64,000 nt of DNA from Beroe forskalii (lineage: Eukaryota; Ctenophora; Nuda; Beroida; Beroidae). Location: NCBI GenBank assembly GCA_011033025.1, contig WFMF01000242.1, positions 186,001 to 250,000 on the forward strand, read 5' to 3'. Below are positions 21,924 to 31,900 of the stretch, piece by piece. The notes beneath the pieces are model-generated. The model did not search any database and was not told where the DNA came from. It worked only from the letters and a program-made list of their open reading frames with translations. A program made the position numbers and the translations under genes. Every line of letters begins with the position of its first letter. Positions within the stretch are counted from its first letter, which is position 1.

Positions 21924-22829
21924 ATCTCCCGCCTAACTCAAAACTTCTTAAGAACAAAGGAACTACTTTGAAAATCTCCCACCTAACTAAGATCTTCTTA
22001 AGGAAGATTAAAATTGAACTTTAAACCTATGAAATCATATTAAGTTTACATTATTCAATCCTTAATAAGTTAATACTTAAAAAAAACATTCAAAATTGTA
22101 TAAAATGGAAAAAATTAAATATAGCATATAATTAATGATACTGAGCCCAAATATTGTACCCAGAATTAGCCAGAATTCAGTGATTGGTTAAAAACGAATT
22201 ACAATTCAAAATATAGACAAAAACATGAATAAATAGTTCATGCTACACAATTATAAATAAATATTATATCTCACTCATTAAAATTCAAAAAATATATCAA
22301 GATAAATTTCCAGTTATTTTGTTGAGAGTTCATCTGAGATAAACCATCATATTAACTTCCGGAATGATTCTTGTTTATGATGATTTCACACCCAAAAGTT
22401 ATCCCTCATCATGCTCAGTAAGGCATCAGAGAGGTTGATTCCATTCACAACCATTCAGAGGATAAGCATTGTTTAAAGTCCAAAGTAGAATGTCTTCACC
22501 ATATCACCTTTCCTCTCACATTCCATTATTGACAGTGAGCCACACAATATCCTCTATAATTTATCCTCATTGTGACTCCACCATCTACTGGCAAAATGTC
22601 TTTGACAAAATACTACTTTTATTGATATAAATGAATAACCAATGCACAGTCAAGAACAGAACTCATTCCCCCATCAAACATACCATGTCACATTCTGATG
22701 AGTCCTCCTGGGTGGTTCAGCCTTCACAACGACAGAAATCTTCCAAGAGACATCAGGTTGATCTAGAATCAGGAGACTCTTTCCAACTAACAAACATTGA
22801 AACAATGATATGTACTTTTGATTACAACA

Positions 22830-23987
22830 CTATTTGCAAAAGTTCCCCATCCCTGGTCTGCAGTGAAGTTGCAAAGACTGCATCATTGGTCTGAAAAGAG
22901 ACATAATCACTAATGCAAGAATTTGATAGACATGGACAAGGGTACCATATTTATCTTTGTTGCTTTCATACCTATGATAAGTTTTAGTAGGCATGTTGTC
23001 ACTTCTTACATTTTTCTTCGAATTTAAAGGCATGTCTGAAAACAGAGGGAGTTTATCTGATTTCTTATCATTTCTAGATTCTGTAATTTGCAGTCTGTTA
23101 TCAATAAATCTACGAGATGATTTTGACAAGTCTACCAATTCCTCTTGAACATGAGTTGTTTCATAACTTGAAGATATGCTAACTGCTTCAGTGATCACCT
23201 CAGGCAACCAGCCAACTTTACAGCATACAACTGCTTGAGGAAAGTGTTTGTTGATGATAGAGTCAACACTTTGCAATCCTTCATCATCATCAAGAGTCAG
23301 AACAGCAACAGTTTCACTCTCATTGCCAACTATATCCATCTTTTGATCTGTTGTCACACCCAGAAAGTCAACCATTTCGTTGGATTCACCAGATGATCCA
23401 TTATCATTCTCCATAATGATATCTGTCCCAACACTCCCATTGTCAGTGAAAACTAAATCAAATTCTTTTCTAGTATTTTCATTTTGACATGAATTTGCAG
23501 CAACACAGTAATTGAGCACAGCCTCATCTCCCTTATCTTGGGCATAATCTGATTCTGTATCATCCTCAGAGACTTTTTCTACTTCAACAACAACTGGGTA
23601 TAAGTCTTCACACTCATTGCACTGACATTGAACTTTCTTTATCCACATTATGTTACCATATGCAATATCAAGTTCATATAATATCATGTTGATGTCATGG
23701 TCATCTAAACACAGGCCATCTAGTTGGGGATCTCCTCTTAACATGTTCAAAATCAGGAAGGGCCCCTGTTTCTCTGCTTTTATGATAGTATGGTTCTTCC
23801 AATGCTCTACAGAAAATCTCCAACTGTAGTAATCCTGATGCTCACCATAAAGTATAAGATCCTCTGGAATCTCAATGTGATCCATATTCAATCCATGGTC
23901 ATCAGCCAACTTATTCAATGCATCATTAATTTCCTTATCTATTTGCTCCAGCTCTGTCTTACCAGTGTGTGCTTGGACTGCTACCAT
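22830..23987 (-). CDS. Unrecognised acidic protein of the LTR element (385 aa)
   Basis: The ATG at 23987 (MVAVQAHTGK) abuts the LTR and overlaps the primer-binding site. The frame is also open 46 codons further up into the LTR, so an LTR-internal start is possible. The protein is acidic and seems to have two parts. Residues 1-125 are compact, with WRFSVEHWKNH, a GPFLILNMLRGD stretch and a Cys cluster CQCNEC. An acidic, Asn/Ser-rich linker and a basic patch (residues about 300-350) follow. I see no Gag zinc knuckle (CX2CX4HX4C), DTG protease, YxDD or DDE motif. It may be a highly diverged Gag-like protein or a captured host gene. Function unknown. Confidence 0.6.
   Translation of the reverse strand: MVAVQAHTGKTELEQIDKEINDALNKLADDHGLNMDHIEIPEDLILYGEHQDYYSWRFSVEHWKNHTIIKAEKQGPFLILNMLRGDPQLDGLCLDDHDINMILYELDIAYGNIMWIKKVQCQCNECEDLYPVVVEVEKVSEDDTESDYAQDKGDEAVLNYCVAANSCQNENTRKEFDLVFTDNGSVGTDIIMENDNGSSGESNEMVDFLGVTTDQKMDIVGNESETVAVLTLDDDEGLQSVDSIINKHFPQAVVCCKVGWLPEVITEAVSISSSYETTHVQEELVDLSKSSRRFIDNRLQITESRNDKKSDKLPLFSDMPLNSKKNVRSDNMPTKTYHRYESNKDKYGTLVHVYQILALVIMSLFRPMMQSLQLHCRPGMGNFCK
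23978..23986 (-). promoter_or_regulatory. Primer-binding site (initiator Met tRNA type)
   Basis: TGGTAGCAG on the minus strand lies one base inside the 5' LTR. It is complementary to the CTGCTACCA end of metazoan initiator-Met tRNA. It overlaps the candidate start codon of the internal ORF. Confidence 0.7.
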
Positions 23988-24341
23988 TGTTAGATTATAA
24001 ACAGATGGTAGGTAAGCAATGAAACAAAGGACAATAGTTGAATCCAGGTAAAACCAATCTGAAATAGAAGTACTAATCAATCGTATATATAGAATGATAA
24101 TATCAGGTATAATATAACACACCATAACAGATAAGTAGAGTTATATAATAAATCATACAATAACAAATGATATAGCCCAAACTATAAAACTCACCACTGA
24201 GGGTGAACCATAATAAACTTCAGCACAACTCTATGATTTAGTCATAACCTAGTGAGAGTTGGAATGTTAGAATCTAACAATCTCCCACCTAACTCAGAAG
24301 TCAGAACTTCTAACTTGTAAGAAAAAGGATCTGTATTAACA
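23988..24341 (-). repeat. 5' LTR (354 bp)
   Basis: Nearly identical to 21573-21923. It is followed outward by the CTATT target duplication and inward by the primer-binding site. Confidence 0.88.
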
Positions 24342-24346
24342 CTATT

Positions 24347-24512
24347 CTCTGACCAAACAACAGCATTTCTTCCTACTCGGGTCTGACGACCCTCGTCCGG
24401 ATTCAACGCTTAAGTAGAATTTCATTTCAGCTTTTTTGCACTGTAATTCAGAGAAGACCGTATAACCAAACTTACACGGTCGCTAAAACAAGCTTGGGAG
24501 GGGTATAATGTA
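24347..24512. repeat. Right half of the interrupted host element
   Basis: Contains ACAGCATTTCTTCCTACTCG and GGTCTGACGACCCTCGTCCG, which match 35270-35320, then GACCGTATAACCAAACTTAC, a direct copy of the left outer arm at 21416. The sequence is contiguous with 21531-21572 once the LTR element is removed. Confidence 0.65.
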
Positions 24513-24829
24513 AAATAAAAATGACTTATCCTTCTGGGACACACACATGTCCCAGAAGGATAAGTTATTTTTCTTTTTCAAAATTAAAAATAACTTATCC
24601 TTCTGGGACACACTCGTGTCCCAGAAGGATAAGTTATTTTTTCTTTTTCAAAAATAAAAAATAACTTATCCTTTTGGGACACACTTGTGTACCAGAAGGA
24701 TAAGTTATTTTTTTCTTTTTCAAAAACAAAAAATAACTTATCCTTTTGGGACACACACGTGTCCCAGAATGATAAGTTATTTCTATTTTTTTAAAAGGTA
24801 CAATAACTTATCCTTCTGGTACACCGTAC
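24513..24829. repeat. Right TIR: array of GGATAAG palindromes
   Basis: Mirror image of 20590-20935, with the same hairpin units and CCCAGAAGGATAAGTTATTT arms, ending in the complement of the left tip. Confidence 0.9.
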
Positions 24830-25740
24830 AAAGGGCCCTTATAATTGAATTGAAGTCTATTTAAGTCCAAAAATGGGGGTTTTCAAGAGGCTTCAAATCG
24901 TGAAAATGGACGAAATTCAACATTCTGAGAGCAGCATTTTCTTAATATGAAGATATGACAAACTGAACTGACATGAAAACTTTCATGAGTCAACTACTTA
25001 GTTTAATCCGACAAATTCCAAATTAAATTAGACATACAATTAGACACAACACATATTAAATTAACTAACTGAGAATGTTGTGTTACACTATGTGTTGCCC
25101 TAACCAGCGCCCTTGTTTCGCGCACGGAGTGCGCGGCGCGGCAAGCGACACCCCTGGTTAGGGGAACACTATGTGGAGATCCTGAAGAAGAAATATTTAA
25201 TTTCGAAACTGACAGTCGATTAGTGGTATACATAGTGTGTGGGTTTGATATCATTTTTGAGATTTGTGTTTCACTGCATCAATGATCAATCACTTCAAAC
25301 ACATACAAAAATTCATATTGAACTGAGATAACTTTGCATTCCTGCTAACCAGGGGTGCGGCACACAAGTTAAACTAGGGATCTGGTTAGAGCAAACTTTG
25401 CATAACTCTGCAATTGTTCTGAGACTCACTCCATTACTCCAAGACAAAACAGAAGTATGCTGAATTTTGTAGGATGTTACCCTACCCTCCGCCGCGCACG
25501 CAAGGTTTTCCGCGGGGAGTATGCAACACGACCCTCCAAACCTCCAAGTGTTGCGCGCAGGGATGGGAGAAATCCATCAAGCTGAATTTGGCTACAAAAT
25601 TGACTGTTAATTCAATAAAGTAAAATTTCAATTTAGTTCTACCTTAATCTTAATCGCCAAAAGATTAACATGGCCGAAATAAACTCAAATAAACCTAATA
25701 TAATATTATTGGCATTTCTATTTTTCTAAGCCTGCATACT
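24830..25740. other. Intergenic with dispersed CTGGTTAGGGG repeats
   Basis: No supported gene. A CpG-rich insert bounded by TAACCAG and CTGGTTAGGGG lies at 25101-25165. A related CTAACCAGGGGTGCG copy is near 25346. The rest is AT-rich. Confidence 0.5.
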
Positions 25741-25744
25741 CTGC

Positions 25745-26425
25745 ATAGGCATGTGTGTACGCTTGCTAAACACGTATATCCCTGTCCCGTAGGGAAGCGC
25801 CGCGCGCGTACACACACCTATGCGGGCTTAGGAATGTGTACGCGCCTGAGGATTGCTAAACACTTATACCCCTGTTTGCGTTGCGCGGTTGCGCGGCGCG
25901 CGTACGCACACCTATGCGGGCTTAGGAAGGCGAGGAAGCGCGCCGCAAACAGGGATATATACGTGTTTAGCAAGTATGACGGCCGTTGTTGCCAGCTCCG
26001 CATAGTGGCTTTGTCAGGCGTTCGCGTTGCTTGCTCTAACCAGAACCCTAGTTTTACGCGCGCGCGCGCCGCGCCAGCTTGCTCCAAACCAGGTTTCGCG
26101 ACACCCCTGGTCACTGGTTAGGGGAAGGCGTTGCCTGACCCCCTCGCGCGCGCGCCACGTCGCCACGACAGCTCGTGAAATAATGGGTCTGACGACGTCA
26201 GACAATAGCGGCTGGCGTCAGCGCGGCGCTGATTCTCGAGAGGGTCAGTCAAGTACGTCAGACAAGCGCGCCGCGCAATGCAACACAATTACAAATTAGG
26301 GATATACGTGTTTTGCAACCCGCGCTGCCTACACTTCTCCTAACCGTGCGCGTAACCAGGGCCCTATGCCTACACCGCTGCAGGCGTGCCAGCCCATGCT
26401 TATAAAGCTAAAGTTTTTTCAAAAT
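25745..26425. repeat. CpG-rich inverted and direct repeats (GCTAAACACGT / CCTATGCGGGCTTAGG family)
   Basis: A stem TTGCTAAACACGTATATC...CCTGT at 25768 pairs with ACAGGGATATATACGTG...TTTAGCAA ending at 25978, enclosing two direct copies of CACCTATGCGGGCTTAGG. 26037-26125 holds another TAACCAG...CTGGTTAG unit with CG dinucleotide runs. More copies of the family are at 21066-21260 and 26770-26823. ORFs here follow repeat symmetry. Confidence 0.7.
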
Positions 26426-28045
26426 AGATAATAATGGCCATGCCAGACAACGTCTAGTAAGGCTAGCTTTTATTCTTTTAATTCATAATGCTATTTTTAT
26501 TTTTAAATTTTAAGCCCACATAGATGTGTATGGGTGTGACATACGGAGAAACACAGAATGCAACTTTATATAAGAGATTATAAAAGTCGACTCTCTTCAG
26601 ACATTTTGAAAAAAGGCTAGCCTTATTCATTAAATCAGACTTTTGAAATCAACTTATGAGGCTTGAGCCCATTGGCCAAATGATTGATTGCCTAATATAA
26701 TCTGGGCTTTGGTTGAGAAACACTGCACATTTTGTCTAAACCAACACTTGATACAATAGCTGTTCGGCCCTTGCTAAATACGTGTACCCCTGTTTGTGTT
26801 GTGCACACCTATGCCAGCTTAGGAGAGTGTGAGATGAATTGAGAGAGACTAGGTGATAGCTGATGAGGTGTGACTCATGAAAACTTACTAGTATGAGTAA
26901 CTTCCCCCCAAATACATTGCCTTGGGTGTTAATGACCCTTTCTAAACCCTTCACAACCCTTCTAATGACCCTTTAAAACCCTTTTTACTACCTTTCATTT
27001 TCACTGATAAGCACAATTAGCAGTAAATGGTAATTTTCATGAGAGACTATTCACAATAAACAAATAAATAACTATGACGAAAAATGGTAATTTTGAAAAT
27101 ATTGTTCCAGGCATGTGTACATTATACATTGTTAAATTTATGAAATTGTAAAATGGGATAAGAATTCTAATACCTTGTTTCACTCTGAATAACTTGTTTC
27201 CCAGATTCTATTAGGTAGCCTAATATCCTTTTTGGTTTCAGTTTTGATAGTTGTTTTGGTTGCTGTATAAAAGCATTTTTTAAATCATATGACTACCCCA
27301 TCATTGAGGTTTTGTGTAGAACTGTTGCCAGGTACTTTCCTTGATATGGTATTTAGATCCTTTACTTGGTGCATTTTTTGCAATATGTCAATCAATTTCA
27401 TATTGCACTCAACATCTGTGAAAAATGTTTTTGTACAAGGTTTGTGCCATGTGTTGTATTGATAAATCAATTAGTGCAAAAATAATATGAAATGTGCTGA
27501 GCCACTGGCCACAAAATTGTACCAAGCCTGGAAACAGAACAAAGCTGCCAAAACGTTTGCACTTTTTCTGAGAAGCTGAGAGATATATTTCAAATTATCT
27601 TCTTCTGCTCACACTTGCTTCCAAGTCAAGATAGATTAGGATTTCATTAGGACGTTTTCATACTCTATTGCTCATTTTGAGCATGCGTTTTTAACCTAAA
27701 TCTTAAAGCTCTTTTTCAAATTTGTTTAATTTTGTGTTTCACTCGACTACAGTGTAATACTTTGTTTGTTTGAAGACCCACGGTGGGGTACCCATAAGGG
27801 CTTTGAAATAAATATAATCAGTACAATAAAAATCGAGAAAAATAAAGCCACACATACTTAGGGTAGCCAATCAAGGCTCATGTCCATTGAACATTGTGAC
27901 CTGATTGCCACTGTTCGTCACCCACATGCATTCAAAAACAGCACATATCAATTTAAACGCAAAAAATTAACGCGCTCAACGCCCATGCCTGATCCTGCAA
28001 GGCTGATTACTTATCAGTGTGCACATGTGTCCTCTATGGTCAGTG
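26425..28045. other. Intergenic, no supported gene
   Basis: AT-rich sequence with short chance ORFs. One copy of the TTGCTAAATACGTGTACC repeat lies at 26769. Confidence 0.5.
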
Positions 28046-28046
28046 G

Positions 28047-28487
28047 TCACCACATACGGCCATTGAATTTGGCAGACTGTTGCTGCGCGAACTGCTCTAT
28101 GATAGAGACACTCCGACGAGCTGAGGCTTCTGCTATCCTCTGAGATCGTGACTGAGTGTTCTGGAACAAGACAGTCTGCGCTGGTGGTGCTGCCTGGGAA
28201 GAGGAAGAGGGAGGAGTCTGAACCGGTGTCGCTGTCTGAGGAATGGATGATGAGGCAGTCTGAGCTGCTGAGGCCACATTCTGAGGAGTTGATGCGTTCT
28301 CCTTGTCTCTGCTACAAACGGTACCATTACTGATGTAATGGTACTTCTCAGGCTCGCTTCTGATCTTTTCCTTCATCTGCGTCACCAACACTTTTCTCTG
28401 CTCTCTTTCTTCTCTGCTCCTGTCAGGAGAGACATAAACCCCGCTGTATTGATCTGACTGTCGCAGATTTCTCGCATTCCGCAACAC
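28047..28487 (-). pseudogene. Retroelement ORF fragment (ORF1-like C-terminal region)
   Basis: 146 codons. The first 60 residues (RNARNLRQSDQY...VYVSPDRSREERE...LVTQMKEKI) match the texture of a conserved segment near the end of ORF1-type proteins of several non-LTR elements, 'R-A-x-x-LR-x-S...V-x-x-SPD-x-T/S-x-x-ER'. A low-complexity Ser/Pro/Gln/Ala tail follows. There is no upstream domain and no flanking element end, so it is a fragment. The family assignment is from memory of the pattern and is uncertain. Confidence 0.45.
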
Positions 28488-28489
28488 CT

Positions 28490-28855
28490 CGGCTGCCGCC
28501 GAGTTTCTAACTTTCAGTCACTACTGATTTTCTTTTGGATGTTTTCATCCATTTCTATCCATGCTTTTTATTAACCTTCATTTATTACATAATTTTCATT
28601 TTAATATTGTTGGTCCATGCAGTTCTGGTAACCAGTTTAGCACAGTTTCAATTAAGTACATTGTGCTCCCAAGAAGGAGCATGATTCCTGTAGATTTATT
28701 AGTTATTAAATTTTTCAAGATAGATTAAATTGTAAGATTGAATGATGTTCAATTTGAGGATGTAATTAAAGTAGTTGTTTCTCTCAACTTAAGCAACTTC
28801 GGCTGATTCATTACATGCAAAGCTGCACAACTATTGACAGTTTTGAGTCTCCTAG
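28490..28855 (+). other. Upstream region of ADAM10
   Basis: AT-rich, with no clear TATA box or upstream exon. The ADAM10 promoter and 5' UTR must lie here or further left. Confidence 0.4.
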
Positions 28856-28901
28856 ATGATAACTTTTATTTTGAGGCTACTGCTTGTAAGCTTATGTGAA
28901 G
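28856..28901 (+). CDS. ADAM10: ADAM10 exon 1 (signal peptide)
   Basis: Encodes MITFILRLLLVSLCE plus the first base of a Gly codon. Donor GTGAGT. The hydrophobic core and the phase-1 match to exon 2 support this start. Upstream non-coding exons cannot be excluded. Confidence 0.75.
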
Positions 28902-31900
28902 GTGAGTTTACAATCATAGTTCATTCATAAATCATAAGATTTTTTCACCATTATCACCAGTGGAATTCAATGCACCATTTATACCTATATGCTGATAAAA
29001 TATGACCTGTGTCAACTCACTTATGTATGCAAACATTACTAGTGCAAAAGAAATACATTTGAAGATTTGAATATTTACAAGAGATCTCTTAAATCATTTT
29101 CTGTTCCAGGTCTAGCAAAGGTCCCTGACAACATTTTGTATTATGAACTTGTTGATTATAGTAAGAAATCAGTTTCACACCAACACTTCAGACACAAACG
29201 AGATCTCTCCTCTTTCTTTTCAATATCATTTGATGCCTTCAATAGGTCAGTTTTACGTTAGAACTCAATGTGCACCCAGTGATTAGTGTGTGTAATGCTG
29301 TAAATAATCTTTTTTGTTGTTGATTCAATGCGGAGTGTGGAAACTATAGCATATTGGTATCATTAATTCACTTATCAACCTATAAACTTATAAAAGTGTT
29401 GAGATTTCTTAATCAAATAAATTTTCAATATTTTCCCTTTGAAAATGAGGTGTACAACTGTATCATTATTTTAATCACTCAGTGTATTCCCATCCCAGGC
29501 AATTCAGATTAAAGCTCAGTAAAAATGATGATGTTTTTACGGAGGATATAAAATTGACTAGCAGTTTGGGAGGAGAAATACCCTATGATTTCTATAGTCT
29601 TGTTAAAGGCACTGTTAATGGTAAATCCATTATTGATGAAAATTAATATTTTCATTGCTGTAAGAAAGTAAACTACCTATCCAATTATAGAAATGTAACC
29701 AATTTTGATAAATTTTAACTTGACTATTGAAGTATCGACTAGTAACATGAATATCAACACATAGATTAGTGTAGGATTTGATATTTTGCAGCTTATTGAG
29801 TTATATGTAATATGCCTAATAAGGGAGGTTCAGAAAACATATTTTCATCAAATAATTCGGATTATGTGATTAAAAGTTGATGGTTGAACTAGGGGTCAAT
29901 AACTCCAGAAAAAATTCAGAAGAAAAATTGGTTCATTTTCCAATTGTGCATGGTCACGCCCTTTTTCGACTTTCTTATACATGCAACAAAAGATGTATTT
30001 TTGACCCTGATACTTTGTTCATATCACCCTGGAAAGTGGTTGGCCAATTAGGCATAAACTGTAGGAATTAGGATTTTACTTTGTTTATTTTTGACGCTGA
30101 ACCTCTTGGACGAATTAGGCATTGCCTAACTTGTCCTATACCTTGTTCTAGTTAGAAACTTGAATAGCAATTGAATTGTGAAAATTTTAAATATTTTCAG
30201 ACGAATCAGATTCAATAGCTCATGGTTCTATACATGATGGTTTGTTTGAAGGTGTTATAACATTTGGGAATGAAACATATCACTTAGAGTCTGCCTCCAA
30301 ATACCATGATAACCCTCACAAACATTCAATGATCTACAGATTGAGTGATGTCCACATAGATGGAAAGTGAGTGGCTATAAAGAATCCAGTTATTGTATTC
30401 CTTTAGATGGCAATGAAAATCTCAAACGGGAAATTCCTCTGCTATTACCTTTCATACAGTTTTGTACAGTTTCATCTCAGTTTATTCATGCAATTGCCAA
30501 TCTAAAACATATCAATGGTAACTAGATGTCCTTCATTTTTCTATCTATTTCAGAAATAATAAGTGTGGCGTGAAAGATGATCAAGGACAGTATTACTCGA
30601 TACCCAACGAAAGGTTTGGAATAGCTTATTGGCCCTTATTTGACCAGCCCTTAAGGACAAAAGCAACTTTGAGATTTTTGTTCAAAGGGCCGGTTAAAAA
30701 ATGGCCAGTTAAAATGGGGCCGATAAAATTAAAGGCCAGTTGATTTAGGTCAGATGAAACTTTTATTACTTACATCTTTTGTACTGTTAAATTCATTTGA
30801 CAGTAATTATATAACACTGAAATGACCTAAATCATAATTAGACCAGGATTTGGGGTTTTTGATGCAATTTATTCAGTATAAGTTGGTTTTTCTGTTTATT
30901 TTTGAGCAAAAATTTCTTGGTTCAGCAACAGCTTGCAAAATTTTTTCCTGTTCCCAATCGCGTTTTTGTTTTACAAAAAGGCATTGAGACAAGGTTAGCA
31001 GAGATCGTGGTTTGTGGGGGTTGTGTGTATACTACCTTTACGCGTACTGTTAGATCTGAAATAGGTGGTGGTGCTGCGCGCAACCAAACTTGGCTGTATG
31101 TCGTCGTCGTATGTATGCTCCATTTTTAAACATCTAAGTGCTCCTTTATAATATCACTCACGCTAATATAGCTTGGTGTAGTGGCATACTGTACAATGTG
31201 CACTGCAGCTAGATTGCAGTTATTCGGGTTCAATGCTCGCTTCATCCTAATTTGTTGATACTTGGAAATTGATTCTTTTTTTAAATCTTCATCATTCTTC
31301 AATTTCATTAAACTTTTCAATGATAAAAGGTGCATGAATGTCTTTCCATTTCTTGGAATTTTCCATCAAAATTGTGTCTTTTGGTTGTGTTTCAATCAAA
31401 TTATCATTTTTCTTTAAGCAGGAGGCAATAATTGACAATCAGCGATAGAGTTCGATGATTCGATCAGTGATGATTGACCTTAGCAATTTCGCTGAGGAAA
31501 GTAAGACATGAAAATTGGTCCCAGTATCTCATGGAAGATCCTCAATCTTGGCTAGTTATCTTTCTATTTATCTTCAAGTTCAAGTTGACACAGTTGATCC
31601 TGAAATCACAAATTTCGACGCCCAGGAAGAACATTGCATTTGGTTGAAAATCTCCTCAATAATCGCCATGAGTATAAAGCAATCATCGATCAAGTGAGCT
31701 CTGGCCTCTGATTGTGGTATCTGAGCAACATAACATCAAACTGCAGAAACTTGCAAGGGAAGAAAATAATGTGATTTCGTATGATGCCATTATTTTCTTC
31801 AACGGAAACGCTTCAAATACGCAACGCTTGATATGGGCACGAGACGTAGCGCGAAACTCAAAAGAGCAAAAGGAAACAACCAAGAATGAATGCGTACGCG

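Larger units (their letters stand above)
21573..24341 (-). mobile_element. Non-autonomous LTR retrotransposon with one unrecognised ORF
   Basis: Two near-identical direct repeats, 21573-21923 and 23988-24341, start TGTTAG and end TTAACA. They are flanked by the 5-bp duplication CTATT (21568-21572 and 24342-24346). On the minus strand, one base after the 5' LTR, TGGTAGCAG (23986-23978) is complementary to the 3' end of animal initiator-Met tRNA: a primer-binding site. Next to the 3' LTR is GGCGGGAGA, a polypurine tract. Both fix the orientation as minus. No protease, RT or integrase is seen; the only ORF is at 22830-23987. LTR similarity implies a young insertion. Ty1/copia-like origin is plausible (5-bp TSD, iMet primer) but unproven. 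Confidence 0.88.
20590..24829. mobile_element. Element with TIRs built of palindrome arrays, carrying a nested LTR retrotransposon
   Basis: The ends are mirror images: GTACGGTGTACCAGAAGGAT at 20590 and its complement ending at 24829, with AAA on both sides. Each TIR (about 20590-20935 and 24513-24829) is an array of short palindromes. Without the LTR element at 21573-24346 the host element would be about 1.47 kb: array, 0.44-kb palindrome, small cruciform, GACCCTCGTCC-containing core, array. No transposase is seen, so mobility would need another element. A partial copy is at 60234-60405. Confidence 0.78.
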
